From Desulforamulus aeronauticus DSM 10349 (GTDB lineage Bacteria; Bacillota; Desulfotomaculia; Desulfotomaculales; Desulfotomaculaceae): 47,944 nt of DNA. Under the pieces are notes generated by a model, which had not been told where the DNA came from, made no database searches, and worked only from the letters and a program-made list of their open reading frames with translations. The position numbers were made by a program, and so were the translations under genes. This document shows positions 25,920 to 34,696 of the stretch, piece by piece (position 1 is the stretch's first letter; every line of letters begins with the position of its first letter). The stretch covers positions 1 through 47,944 of the forward strand of contig NZ_FRAR01000029.1 in the NCBI RefSeq assembly GCF_900142375.1, written 5' to 3'.

Positions 25920-26312
25920 CTATTGCGTATCTGTTTGTTTAAAGCTACTGCTGATTTCATTAACTGAATAATCCTTATCAGCAGACTGGCTATGTCCGGG
26001 TCCATAAAGATTTAATACGATAACCCCAATAATAATTAAGGCAATTCCTGCAATACTGGCGACATTCACTTTTTCCTGCCAGATTAAAATTGAGATGATA
26101 ACAGTTGCTACCGTTCCTAACCCTGACCAGATGGCATAGGCTAAATTTAATGGTATTGTTTTAAGTGATAAAGACAAAAAGAAAAAAGCTAAGGTAAAAC
26201 TAACGAGCAATCCCAGAGTAGGAATTAGCTTAGAAAAACCTTCAGAGGCTTTGAGTAGAGATGTACCAATAAGTTCACATACAATTGCAAGCATCAAGTA
26301 TAAAAAAGCCAT
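25920..26312 (-). CDS. SMR-family multidrug/quaternary amine efflux protein (EmrE-like)
   Basis: 130 residues, four membrane segments. The essential membrane Glu is present (LAIVCELIGTSLLK), as is the family phrase NLAYAIWSGLGTV. After the fourth helix there is an extra polar tail of about 25 residues. SMR pumps work as antiparallel dimers and exchange cationic amines for protons. In choline-utilisation loci such a pump is a fair candidate for trimethylamine or quaternary-amine export, but substrate is inferred only from context. It follows the response regulator gene by 84 bp on the same strand. Confidence 0.88.
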   Translation of the reverse strand: MAFLYLMLAIVCELIGTSLLKASEGFSKLIPTLGLLVSFTLAFFFLSLSLKTIPLNLAYAIWSGLGTVATVIISILIWQEKVNVASIAGIALIIIGVIVLNLYGPGHSQSADKDYSVNEISSSFKQTDTQ

Positions 26313-26396
26313 TGATTATTATTCTCCTGTAGTTAGATCAATGCGTCGGTTATCTCTGCAAACCACAGATTATCTGCTGTGATTTGCGGAGGATAC

Positions 26397-27155
26397 TCAG
26401 TTATCCGCATTGTCATATAGATGGTTTCTTCTGTATGCTTTAGGTGTCATATTCATTTGTTGGACGAAGACACGATTAAAATAAGAGGGATCTGTAAAAC
26501 CACATTCACTGGAAATGCGATAGGCAGGATAGTTGGTGGTTTCTAATAATTTACACGCATGCTCAATCTTCAATTTATTGACGTAATCAATAAAAGAGAC
26601 CCCTACTTCTTTTTTAAAGATGCGGCTAAAATATTGAGGATTCAAAAATACATAGGACGAAACAGCTTGCAGAGGCAATTTCTGTTTAAAATTATCGTGA
26701 ATATATTTTAATGCTTTTTCAATAAAATAGATCTGGTCGGTTTCCGGTTCCTTAACTTCTTCGTCGACAGGTACCTGGCACGTAGTTACAGTCGTTAACA
26801 GGTCATGGAATACCTGTTTGAAAACAGATGGTTTAACAGGTTTTAATAAATATTCCTGAACGCGGAGGTGAATGGCTGTTTGTGCATAGGAAAAGTCTGA
26901 ATAGGCCGATAGGATGATAACAGATGCCTGTGGGAGAAATTTCCTTATCTCCTGAAGAGCCTGTAAGCCGTCCATTTCAGGAATGCGTATATCCAGCACG
27001 ATGATGTCCGGTCGATATTGTTTGGCCAGCTTGACAGCCTGAATGCCACTTTCACAAGTGATTATTTTATCTTTAGCAGAAAGTTCTTCGGCCACAATCG
27101 ATTTGAGAAAGTCCAATTCGAGTAATTCATCTTCTACGATTAAAACTACACTCAT
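26397..27155 (-). CDS. Response regulator with AraC-type DNA-binding domain
   Basis: 252 residues. Receiver domain with phospho-acceptor Asp55 (DIIVLDIRIPEMDG) and Lys in YLLKPVKP, then an AraC-type double helix-turn-helix at about 150-250 (FSRIFKKEVGVSFIDYVNKL, ISSECGFTDPSYFNRVFVQ). It forms a two-component pair with the PocR-domain kinase 2 nt upstream. YesN-like regulators of this type activate catabolic operons, so the cut genes are the expected target. Confidence 0.92.
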   Translation of the reverse strand: MSVVLIVEDELLELDFLKSIVAEELSAKDKIITCESGIQAVKLAKQYRPDIIVLDIRIPEMDGLQALQEIRKFLPQASVIILSAYSDFSYAQTAIHLRVQEYLLKPVKPSVFKQVFHDLLTTVTTCQVPVDEEVKEPETDQIYFIEKALKYIHDNFKQKLPLQAVSSYVFLNPQYFSRIFKKEVGVSFIDYVNKLKIEHACKLLETTNYPAYRISSECGFTDPSYFNRVFVQQMNMTPKAYRRNHLYDNADN

Positions 27156-27157
27156 TG

Positions 27158-28369
27158 CTATCGCCTCGCATAGGGTTTGGTGGGAATCGAGATCGTAACA
27201 GTACTTCCACTATAGTCTGATTTTACGACTTTCAACCCATAATGATCTCCGAAATATTGTTTTAACCGTTTATCTGTACTGCGGAGACCAATTCCCTGTT
27301 TATTTTCCGGTTGATCCAGACTTTGTAAAACCTCTTTGGGAAAACCATTCCCGTTATCTACGATAAAAATATTAATATCATCTTTATATTTTTCTGCATA
27401 AATTTTTATCTTGCCCCCATCTCTTTTCGGGGAAATACCATGGATAAGAGCATTCTCAACGATAGGTTGGATGATCATATTGGGTATTCTGTGGGGTTTA
27501 ATATCGTCTGCAATGTTAATTTCATATTCCAGACGATTTTTAAATCTCACCTTTTGAATATAAAGGTATTTTTCAATATTATCTATCTCAGCTCCAATGG
27601 TGTGTAATTCATCATCTTGTTTTAAATTGTATCGTAATAAATCGGAAAGACAGTAAATGAGTTCTTCCGTCGTATGGGATTTTTCAAAATAGGCGATACG
27701 TGCTATGGAGTTTAGCGTATTAAACAAAAAATGGGGATTAACCACCAAAGACATATTTTTTGCTTCCAGGTCAAGAATCTTTTTTTCCAGCATCTCTTTT
27801 TCAATAGATAATCTTTCTATAGCTGTATCAGTATTATTGATACTTTCAGAGAAGTCATAGGAAATATTTTTAGCAATGTGGTTGCAAAGTTGCTCATGAA
27901 TTTCAATTTTGTTTTTTTCTATAGATTTTATCGCTGCTATTGTTTTAGCAATAAACTCCGGCTCGAGTTTTTTATCCTTTGCTATAGCCATAATGTCAAT
28001 TAGGTATTTCTGATATTCACTATCCGGTAAAAAAGCCTGTGCTCCCACAACATAGCCTATCGTTTGGTTGTCAAAATCCACTGGTAGAATAATGTTTGCC
28101 AGTCCGTGCTGACAGGTAAAGCGGTCTCCTTTACCTGGTTTTAATCTAGAAATATAGTCTTTACATAGCCGTGTTTCATCTTCCTGACAGATTCGTTTGC
28201 AAAACTCAGGAGACGGATTAAATTCAAGCAGAATATCACCATTAGTATCGATCAACTGCAAAGAAATATTAGAGAGGGATAGAAGCCCGCTATATCGAGA
28301 ATATAGATTGGAATCCACTAAATTTTTTAATGTTTTACTTGTGCCCTTTAGGGTATCAGTTTTGTTCAT
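27158..28369 (-). CDS. PocR-domain sensor histidine kinase (LytS/YesM type)
   Basis: About 403 residues, no membrane segment, so it is cytosolic. The N-terminal PocR domain (about 10-150) has its Cys set: CKRICQEDETRLC and RFTCQHGLANIILPV. PocR domains bind small compounds made or used in propanediol, ethanolamine and choline pathways. A short coiled coil leads to a His_kinase domain with phosphoacceptor His in VVNPHFLFNTLNSIARIAYF and the N box VENALIHGI, G box DNGNGFP. I chose ATG at 28369: the longer frame from 28447 would start inside a TTGACA promoter element. Partner of the AraC-type regulator downstream; likely senses choline or a pathway product. Confidence 0.9.
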   Translation of the reverse strand: MNKTDTLKGTSKTLKNLVDSNLYSRYSGLLSLSNISLQLIDTNGDILLEFNPSPEFCKRICQEDETRLCKDYISRLKPGKGDRFTCQHGLANIILPVDFDNQTIGYVVGAQAFLPDSEYQKYLIDIMAIAKDKKLEPEFIAKTIAAIKSIEKNKIEIHEQLCNHIAKNISYDFSESINNTDTAIERLSIEKEMLEKKILDLEAKNMSLVVNPHFLFNTLNSIARIAYFEKSHTTEELIYCLSDLLRYNLKQDDELHTIGAEIDNIEKYLYIQKVRFKNRLEYEINIADDIKPHRIPNMIIQPIVENALIHGISPKRDGGKIKIYAEKYKDDINIFIVDNGNGFPKEVLQSLDQPENKQGIGLRSTDKRLKQYFGDHYGLKVVKSDYSGSTVTISIPTKPYARR

Positions 28370-28418
28370 GCTCTTCGCCCAAATCCCTTTTCTCTGATTG
28401 ATTGTATTTTGCATTTCA

Positions 28419-28447
28419 GATAAAGTATACGGTATAATTGTTGTCAA
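28419..28447 (-). promoter_or_regulatory. Candidate promoter of the regulator operon
   Basis: Minus strand TTGACA (28447-28442), 17-nt spacer, TTTATC (28424-28419), about 50 bp before the chosen kinase start. Confidence 0.5.
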
Positions 28448-28526
28448 TCCATCGCAAAAAAGAAAGCATCCGAGCTAGGTGGACCAAATTCTTTACGTTG
28501 CTGACTAAAAGAAAGAAAGGTCACGG

Positions 28527-28537
28527 ATCGCATGCAG
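28527..28537 (+). promoter_or_regulatory. ATCGCATGCAG motif, copy 1
   Basis: Upstream of the sensor kinase gene. The same 11-mer lies at 46054-46064 upstream of the transporter gene, so both ends of the cut locus share it. Possible site for the AraC-type regulator. Confidence 0.3.
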
Positions 28538-28662
28538 CTTTCATTATACCATGATTTTATTGGGACTGCCAAGTTTCATGAATAACGTTATTGAAGTACC
28601 CCATTTTGTATCGTTTGAATTTGCAATACTTGTGCTTCCCTAGTAATATTTGCCTTGCTAAT

Positions 28663-28702
28663 GCAAAGGGCTGCCTCATTTTTATTGAGGCAGCCCTTTG
28701 TT
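28663..28702 (-). terminator. Terminator of the microcompartment operon
   Basis: Stem AAAGGGCTGCCTCA / TGAGGCAGCCCTTT of 14 bp, 19 nt past the last shell gene. It separates the structural operon from the regulators. Confidence 0.8.
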
Positions 28703-28720
28703 GCATCGTCTATCTAATGA

Positions 28721-29011
28721 TTATAATACTTCTTTTCTGGTTGGCAGAATCATTTCTACATCACTGTGTGGACGGGGAATAACATGAACGGAGATTAGTT
28801 CACCAACTCGCTGAGCAGCAGCAGCACCGGCATCGGTTGCTGCTTTTACAGCACCAACATCGCCTCTTACCATTACGGTTACCAGAGCACCGCCTACTTT
28901 TTCATAGCCAAGCAGATGAACGTTGGCGGCTTTTACCATGGCGTCGGCTGCTTCAATGGCTCCTACCAGACCTTTGGTTTCAATTAATCCTAAAGCTTCA
29001 GATTTACTCAT
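28721..29011 (-). CDS. BMC-H hexameric shell protein
   Basis: 96 residues, one canonical BMC domain ([20 protein letters not shown], then [19 protein letters not shown] and [11 protein letters not shown]). Six copies tile into the facet of the microcompartment with a central pore. It is very similar in pattern to the shell proteins at 43835 and 44154, at the other end of the operon. ATG after AGGAGG. Last gene of the long minus-strand cut operon. Confidence 0.95.
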   Translation of the reverse strand: MSKSEALGLIETKGLVGAIEAADAMVKAANVHLLGYEKVGGALVTVMVRGDVGAVKAATDAGAAAAQRVGELISVHVIPRPHSDVEMILPTRKEVL

Positions 29012-29032
29012 TTTTGTTTCCTCCTAAAATTT

Positions 29033-29674
29033 TTATTTTATTATCGTTATTTTTGAGCTTGCAGTGAGATTCAAAGCATTTGCTTCTTCGGTGTCGATAT
29101 GACACTCCAGAGCCGATGTGTTGTTGGCTCTGATGATGACATTCGAGTAGGTTCCTCCCCGAAGCCCATCTACTTGGATACTTACTATTTCTCCATCGGT
29201 TACACCAAGGTTTTTTGCATCTTCCAGGGTCATATGAATATGCCGTTGGGCGATCATCAAGCCTTTGGAGAGATAGATACTTCCTTTGGGACCAATGAGA
29301 GTGATTCCTGGAGTTCCTTGCAGGTCACCAGACAACTTTACCGGTGCGGTTATACCAAGCTTGAAACAATCTGCTTGGAGTATTTCTACCTGCGATTCGC
29401 TTCGTGTTGGCCCGAGGATGCGTACTTTTTCAATAGCACCCTTCGGCCCTGCTATGGTCAGGGTTTCCTTACAGGCATATTGCCCGGGTTGAGAAAGTTC
29501 TTTGATTTTTGTTAATTGGTATCCAGCACCAAACAGGGTTTCTAAATCTGTTTGGGAAAGGTGAATGTGACGGTTAGATATTCCCACGGGTATGGAATTT
29601 GTGTCTTTTTTTAAAATCCCCCCTTCTTGGATTGCTTCTAGCAGAAGCGCTGCTAAAGCGTCATACCTTCCCAC
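29033..29674 (-). CDS. pduL: PduL-type phosphate acyltransferase
   Basis: About 213 residues, two PduL beta-barrel domains. Zinc-binding motifs are SNRHIHLS near the start and AQRHIHMT in the second half. It converts acetyl-CoA plus phosphate to acetyl-phosphate and frees CoA inside the shell. The N-terminal helix (YDALAALLLEAIQEGGILKK) has the look of an encapsulation peptide. GTG at 29674 lies 7 nt after AGAGGTGAT; an in-frame GTG at 29686 sits in that site. It starts one nucleotide after the aldehyde dehydrogenase stop, so the two steps are coupled. Confidence 0.93.
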   Translation of the reverse strand: MGRYDALAALLLEAIQEGGILKKDTNSIPVGISNRHIHLSQTDLETLFGAGYQLTKIKELSQPGQYACKETLTIAGPKGAIEKVRILGPTRSESQVEILQADCFKLGITAPVKLSGDLQGTPGITLIGPKGSIYLSKGLMIAQRHIHMTLEDAKNLGVTDGEIVSIQVDGLRGGTYSNVIIRANNTSALECHIDTEEANALNLTASSKITIIK

Positions 29675-29675
29675 T

Positions 29676-31160
29676 TTAGTTATCACCTCTTTTTTTCAGC
29701 AGGGCAATGACTTCATTCACAACATTCATAATTTGATCTTCGCTGATGGCACCAGAGTTGCTGCTTTGGGCCACACAGGTTGAAGAAGCGGGAGCTGTGT
29801 TTTCGGTGCAGTCTTTGATACCATAGGCCACACGTTTTCTATTGATTAAGTGCATGGGGGTTACATTATCGGAAGTGGCACTGCCACCCCAGGTACCGCA
29901 ACCCAGTGTAAAGGCCGGAGCCAGTCCGGTACTTACACCCACACCGCCATGGGTGGAGGGAGTGTTAACCAAGATTCTGAATACGGGCTTTTCAGAGAAC
30001 TTCATAGCCATTTCAGGGTTTTCCGTATGAATGGAAAGGCTATGTCCTACACCGCCATTTTTCAATAATTTAATGCACACATCACAAGCTTCTTCCCAAT
30101 CTTTGACGGTATAAAAGGCCAACACGGTAGTCAGTTTTTCGTAAGACAGGGGATGTCCTTGTCCCACACCCTGTTGTTCACCTAACAGGACTTTGGTTCC
30201 GGCTGGAATGGTGATGCCGGCACTTTCTGCAATGGCTGCTGCGGATCGCCCGACAAATTTCGCGTTCATGGCATGGCCGCGGACAAACAGTTTTTGAGCA
30301 ACTTTGTCTGTTTCTGCGGGAGTCATGAAGTAGCCGCCCTGACGTTTGAATTCTTCCACAACCTGATCACGAATGCATTCTTCCACAATAACCGCTTGCT
30401 CAGAAGCACAAATGGTCCCGTTGTCAAAGGTTTTACTGGTAATAATATTTTTAACTGCTTTTTGGATATTGGCTGTTCTTTCGATATAGGCGGGGACGTT
30501 GCCCGGACCTACACCCAGTGCCGGTTTCCCGGCGCTGTAGGCAGCCTTTACCATGGCAGTACCACCTGTGGCAATAATCATGTCCACTTCATCGCATTTC
30601 ATAAGCTCATTGGTTGCACTCATAGAGGGCTTGGAGATGCAGCCAATGATATTAGCCGGTGCACCAGCAGCCACTGCAGCACCATTCATCAGTCTGGCTG
30701 CTTGCAGCGTGCATTTGAGAGCTGAAGGATGCGGTGAGAAGACAATCCCGTTACGAGATTTAATAGCAATAATGGATTTGTAAATGGTGGTGGAAGTAGG
30801 ATTGGTGGAGGGGATAATCCCCATTAAAAGTCCCACCGGTTCAGCAATTTCCACAACCTTGTTGACCCGATCATCATTGATGACACCAACGGTTTGCATT
30901 GGTTTGATGAATTGATATAGCTCTGTGGAAGCTAACTGATTTTTAAAAGTTTTATCCTCCACTTTACCAAAGCCGGTTTCTTCCACTGCTAATCTAGCCA
31001 GAGAAACAGCATTCTCTTCGGCCACCTTCACCATATTCTGAATGATTTTATCAATCTGTTCACTGGTAAATTTCGCAAGTTCAGCTTGTGCCTGTTTGGC
31101 CTGACGGGCCAAATTTCTGGTCTCTTGCACAGATTGTAAATCATAATCAAAGTTTTCCAA
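29676..31160 (-). CDS. Acylating acetaldehyde dehydrogenase (EutE/PduP-like), catalytic Cys present
   Basis: 494 residues. CoA-acylating aldehyde dehydrogenase family. The catalytic Cys251 lies in DNGTICASEQ. NAD-binding and structural phrases are present (IIPSTNPTSTTIYKSIIAIK, FSPHPSALK, GVGPGNVPAYIE). It oxidises acetaldehyde with NAD and CoA to acetyl-CoA. A linker and amphipathic C-terminal helix (DQIMNVVNEVIALLKK) look like an encapsulation peptide. TTG start after GAGGGG. It is one of two paralogues in this operon; the other (42277-43785) has Ser at the same position. Confidence 0.93.
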   Translation of the reverse strand: MENFDYDLQSVQETRNLARQAKQAQAELAKFTSEQIDKIIQNMVKVAEENAVSLARLAVEETGFGKVEDKTFKNQLASTELYQFIKPMQTVGVINDDRVNKVVEIAEPVGLLMGIIPSTNPTSTTIYKSIIAIKSRNGIVFSPHPSALKCTLQAARLMNGAAVAAGAPANIIGCISKPSMSATNELMKCDEVDMIIATGGTAMVKAAYSAGKPALGVGPGNVPAYIERTANIQKAVKNIITSKTFDNGTICASEQAVIVEECIRDQVVEEFKRQGGYFMTPAETDKVAQKLFVRGHAMNAKFVGRSAAAIAESAGITIPAGTKVLLGEQQGVGQGHPLSYEKLTTVLAFYTVKDWEEACDVCIKLLKNGGVGHSLSIHTENPEMAMKFSEKPVFRILVNTPSTHGGVGVSTGLAPAFTLGCGTWGGSATSDNVTPMHLINRKRVAYGIKDCTENTAPASSTCVAQSSNSGAISEDQIMNVVNEVIALLKKRGDN

Positions 31161-31209
31161 TTTTCTCGTCCCCTCTACACTGTCTTAACTTTTTTTTACA
31201 GGGTGCAAG

Positions 31210-31788
31210 TTACTTTTCACTCCCCCGCTCGTAATATCCCTTTAACTTTTGGATCAGCAATTCTTTGTTCGCTTTGGAGATGGCTCTACCGGCTAGACCA
31301 AGATCTTTGTATTCTCTGGCTAGATTCCGAAGTTTTACCACAGAAAGCGATTTCAGGACATCCACAACTTTTTCAAGACCAAATTCCTGTACGAGAGCAT
31401 CTACCACCTCTTTACGAACTTGATTTAGTATGATCTGCTCGGACGGAGTACTTTCTTTTGTGTTCTCGGCTGGTTCTGATTCTGTTGCTGTATCCTGGTT
31501 TGCCAAGGGATCGTTTATGGGTTCGACCATGCTGCCAATCTCATGATGCGGTCTGGGAATTACATGCTGAGAGACCAAGGACAACTGACTAATCTTTTCA
31601 ACCGCGGTTACAGCTGCTTCCACGGCGGCCTTCACAGCTCCCACATCACCGGTTATCGTAATTGTTACGAGGCCGCTACCGACAAAGGTTCTCCCCACAA
31701 GTTCCACTTGCGCCGTTTTAAGCATGACATCGGCACACTCAATAGCTGGCAGGAGTCCCCGTGTCTCAATTAGTCCAAGTGCCTGCAT
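31210..31788 (-). CDS. BMC-H shell protein with C-terminal Rho_N/SAP-like tail
   Basis: 192 residues. Residues 1-88 are a normal BMC domain ([43 protein letters not shown]). A polar linker (about 90-115) follows, then about 75 residues ending in VVKLRNLAREYKDLGLAG and ANKELLIQKLKGYY. That pattern (Leu-x-x-Leu-Ala-x-x-x-x, Gly, K-x-E-L-I) resembles Rho_N or SAP helix-extension-helix domains, which bind nucleic acid in other proteins. EutK of the ethanolamine shell has a different helix-turn-helix tail, so the idea of a tailed shell protein has precedent. Function of the tail is inference. ATG follows GGGGGG. It lies between the EutQ and aldehyde dehydrogenase genes. Confidence 0.8.
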   Translation of the reverse strand: MQALGLIETRGLLPAIECADVMLKTAQVELVGRTFVGSGLVTITITGDVGAVKAAVEAAVTAVEKISQLSLVSQHVIPRPHHEIGSMVEPINDPLANQDTATESEPAENTKESTPSEQIILNQVRKEVVDALVQEFGLEKVVDVLKSLSVVKLRNLAREYKDLGLAGRAISKANKELLIQKLKGYYERGSEK

Positions 31789-31799
31789 GACTTACCCCC

Positions 31800-32480
31800 C
31801 TATTGTTGTGCCATAAGATCAGCCCAGTTCGCCGGGTAGGTTGCATAGAAGAGCTTCACATACCCGGAAGAACTCCAGGTTACTTTGGAACCTTTGGGTA
31901 CGAAGAGCACATCTCCCTGGCAGGCCTCGTAAGTCTCACCATTGATGGTAATGGACAGGTTTCCCTCAAGCACAATATCAATCTCTTCATAGCACAATTC
32001 CCATTCAAAGCTGGATTTCTCAATGGTCAAAAAGCCTGCGCTCATTTGGGAATCATCTTTACTGATCACTTCACGATAAGCTACCTTGGTGTTGGGGTTT
32101 CCTGTATCAAAGGTCTCGTATTTTACGGTCCTGCCGCGCACAATTTTCAGGCCACTTTTCGGGTCACCCTCGGTAAGAAAAGCCGGGTCAGAAGATGGTG
32201 CGGGAACATTGGCCAGGAGGCTATTCGCTAATACCGCTTTGACGATTTGATAGATTAAATCTTTGTCAATCGTTTTTTCCTGGTTATCTTTTTTCTGTAG
32301 ACCACTATCTTTACAAATGTGATTTTTGGTAGCAGATGAATCTGCTGCAAATTCCACACCCAGTTCTTTGGCTAGATCCTGGGCTGCCGGTGTAATGATG
32401 GTATTGCCTTCTACGTAAAGTACTTTCTGGCCCTTGTCTGCTGCTGCTTTTACCTCATCTGCACAAACCAGTTTTTTCAA
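31800..32480 (-). CDS. eutQ: EutQ-like cupin protein
   Basis: 226 residues. A variable N-terminal region begins KKLVCADEVKAAADKGQ. The C-terminal half is a EutQ cupin barrel (FEWELCYEEIDIVLEGNLSI, GDVLFVPKGSKVTW). EutQ of the ethanolamine system has acetate kinase activity in vitro and helps shell assembly; here it could turn acetyl-phosphate into acetate plus ATP, since no AckA gene is in the locus. The N-terminal part resembles the start of the EutT-like protein at 35841 (TPAAQDLAKELGV versus TPGARQFLVDRRV). TTG start after AAGGAGG. Confidence 0.85.
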   Translation of the reverse strand: MKKLVCADEVKAAADKGQKVLYVEGNTIITPAAQDLAKELGVEFAADSSATKNHICKDSGLQKKDNQEKTIDKDLIYQIVKAVLANSLLANVPAPSSDPAFLTEGDPKSGLKIVRGRTVKYETFDTGNPNTKVAYREVISKDDSQMSAGFLTIEKSSFEWELCYEEIDIVLEGNLSITINGETYEACQGDVLFVPKGSKVTWSSSGYVKLFYATYPANWADLMAQQ

Positions 32481-32528
32481 GGTACCACCTCCTTTCGCTG
32501 ACTGCTATAGAAGAATGTGATTGTTACG

Positions 32529-33077
32529 TTAGAATAAGGTTGTCCACAATCTATTGGAGGGAGAAGGAATTACCTCGGTATCGACTAACAAACCTTTTTC
32601 TAGAGCGACAACTGTCCCAGCTTCGAGACCTGCCTTCACAGCGGCAACATCTCCGGTAAAGGTAAAGTAGGCTTTGCCGCCTATGCCACTGCCCATACGG
32701 AGTTCCAAAGCCTGGATGTCCGCGGCTTTCAGTGCTGCGTCGGCTGCAATAACCATGGAGGCCAGGGAAAAGGATTCCATAATTCCAAGAGCTCCGGTGC
32801 CATCCGGCAGGGTGGTGGCCGTAATGGCCGGGAAAACGGCCGGATGAACATTGGGTAGGATAAAGCTATCTACCAAATATTCTCCTGCTGCTTCGACGCC
32901 TACGCTGATAGAACTGTCTACGGCAGCCACATCGCCATGGACAATGGCGATATATTTGCCCGGGCAGACAGGAGTTGCACTAACTATTTCAACAGAGGCT
33001 GTTTTGAGCATCAGATCTGTGGCATAAATTCCTCTGGCAATACTTGTAAGCTCAATCATACCTATGGCGTTATACAT
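32529..33077 (-). CDS. Tandem BMC (trimeric, PduT-like) shell protein with pore Cys
   Basis: 182 residues, two BMC domains (about 4-85 and 95-180). In the first domain Cys38 lies in TPVCPGKY, at the same number as the pore Cys of PduT that holds a [4Fe-4S] cluster on the threefold axis. So the trimer probably carries an iron-sulfur centre in the shell wall. It overlaps the end of the PduS-like gene by 8 nt, and a PduS-PduT pair is thought to pass electrons across the shell. Start ATG at 33077. Confidence 0.9.
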   Translation of the reverse strand: MYNAIGMIELTSIARGIYATDLMLKTASVEIVSATPVCPGKYIAIVHGDVAAVDSSISVGVEAAGEYLVDSFILPNVHPAVFPAITATTLPDGTGALGIMESFSLASMVIAADAALKAADIQALELRMGSGIGGKAYFTFTGDVAAVKAGLEAGTVVALEKGLLVDTEVIPSPSNRLWTTLF

Positions 33078-34407
33078 ACGAACCCACCTTTATGACAATA
33101 GAATGTTCTGTGCTTTCGACAACTGTCCCATCGAGGCTGGCGTGAACCGCAGCGCCCAGACTGTTATCAGGAATTTTTCCAATCAATTGCCCGGCTTTCA
33201 CTTGTTCCCCTACAGCCACAACAGGTATGGCCGGTGCGCCGATGTGCTGGCGCAGAGCAATACGAATGGTTTCTGGTCTAAATTCGATCTCCGTCAGGGG
33301 TGCTGGTTTATCAAAAGCCGTTAGACCGATTTTGGCAATCAGGCGTTTGCTTGGAATCAAGCGATACTCTCTGGCTGATCGTGGTTTGAATTCCACCTGT
33401 GTCGGCTGATAACGAATGCCTTGTTCTGCCAGCTTCTGCTTATAAAGAATATTGACAGACTTCGGATGGAGATTGGCCGGACAGGAGAATAATTCGCAAA
33501 TATTGCATTCACAACATAATTGAGCGATTTGCTGATCTTTCAGGTCACCCAGATTGTAGCTTAGGGCCCGCATGATTTTATGGGGTTGCAGATTATGTCC
33601 TAAAAGATAGCGGGGACATAAATCGGTACACATGCGGCATTGTTCGCAGGCGGTTCTGCCGATTACCCTTGCTCGATTAAGACTCACGGATTTTTTACGA
33701 ATCAGAAAGTGATCCTTTTTCAGCAGTACGTAGCCTTTGTTCTTTTTGCTGACATACCCATCCAGGTTATTCATGACAGGGCCCATCATGGGGCCGCCGT
33801 CTATTACGGTATAATCATCCAGATTTGCCACGCCGCAAAGATTTAGGACATCCCGGATGGGCACGCCCACGGGCACTTTAACGGTCACCGGGTGGGGAAT
33901 ATCGCCAGCAATGGTGATATACGTTTCCGTAACAGGCTTACCAGCTATGGCGTGGTAGATATTTAAGGCTGTTTCCGAATTGATGATCACACAACCCACT
34001 TTTAAGGGAATGGATGCTTCAGGAACAACTCTTTGCGTTAATTCATGAACCAGCACCTGTTCGTCACCGGCAGGATAGACATCCCGCAGTTCCATGACTT
34101 CCATGTAATCGACCAGGCCTAGGGCAGTAATTCTCTCCCGCAAAATGCGAATGACTTCTTTGTGTTTGCCTTTGATACCGATGATGGCCTTGCGAGCTTC
34201 AATGCTTCTTCCCGCAGCTTCCAGTCCTTTGATGATTTCATCAGGAAACTGTTCCATCAATTGTTGGTCTACCCTGAGCAGTGGTTCACATTCGGCTCCA
34301 TTCAGTAGTATATACTCGGCTTTGGAAGTTAATTTAGCGTGAGTTGGAAAGCCTGCTCCCCCCGCCCCAATAACTCCTGCATCCTTGATTAGGTTCAGTA
34401 AATCCAA
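33070..34407 (-). CDS. PduS/RnfC-like flavo-iron-sulfur protein
   Basis: 445 residues. N-terminal Gly-rich NADH/FMN region (GVIGAGGAGFPTHAKL), then SLBB-like segment, and two 4Fe-4S motifs (CEQCRMCTDLCP, and CCECNICELFSCP). C-terminal barrel-sandwich hybrid domain as in RnfC (VGEQVKAGQLIGKIP). In Pdu compartments PduS reduces cobalamin; choline cleavage by CutC needs no B12, so here it more likely moves electrons between NADH and the PduT-like pore cluster. TTG start after GGGGTGGAG. It lies between the EutN-type vertex gene and the PduT-like gene. Confidence 0.9.
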   Translation of the reverse strand: MDLLNLIKDAGVIGAGGAGFPTHAKLTSKAEYILLNGAECEPLLRVDQQLMEQFPDEIIKGLEAAGRSIEARKAIIGIKGKHKEVIRILRERITALGLVDYMEVMELRDVYPAGDEQVLVHELTQRVVPEASIPLKVGCVIINSETALNIYHAIAGKPVTETYITIAGDIPHPVTVKVPVGVPIRDVLNLCGVANLDDYTVIDGGPMMGPVMNNLDGYVSKKNKGYVLLKKDHFLIRKKSVSLNRARVIGRTACEQCRMCTDLCPRYLLGHNLQPHKIMRALSYNLGDLKDQQIAQLCCECNICELFSCPANLHPKSVNILYKQKLAEQGIRYQPTQVEFKPRSAREYRLIPSKRLIAKIGLTAFDKPAPLTEIEFRPETIRIALRQHIGAPAIPVVAVGEQVKAGQLIGKIPDNSLGAAVHASLDGTVVESTEHSIVIKVGSYV

Positions 34408-34428
34408 GTTTCTCCACCCCCAGATTTC

Positions 34429-34689
34429 TTAAAACACGCAGTCTTCGTCAATGATGCCGACAATGACGGCGTCAACAGGAACATCGTCCCGATCCAACAT
34501 TTTGCGGGCGGAGCTGCCAGTACAGACAATCACTCGCTCGCCAATGCCGGCACCGATGGTATCCGCAGCTATCATCAGACGCCCTGCGTCAATGCCGCCG
34601 AGGACTTCCACCAACATGAACTTCAGTCCTATGAGGGATTCTGCTTTTCTAGTTGACCAGATATTATCGATTACCTTGACTGCTATCAT
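34429..34689 (-). CDS. eutN: EutN/CcmL-type pentameric vertex protein
   Basis: 86 residues, the typical size. It shows the family pattern: a start VKVIDNIWSTRKAESLIGLK, central DTIGAGIGERVIVCTGSSAR and terminal DAVIVGIID. Pentamers cap the twelve vertices of the shell. I chose ATG at 34689, a few nt after AGGTGAG; the frame could also open with TTG at 34710 but that overlaps the previous gene. Only one vertex gene is in the locus. Confidence 0.93.
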   Translation of the reverse strand: MIAVKVIDNIWSTRKAESLIGLKFMLVEVLGGIDAGRLMIAADTIGAGIGERVIVCTGSSARKMLDRDDVPVDAVIVGIIDEDCVF

Positions 34690-34696
34690 ATAGGCC

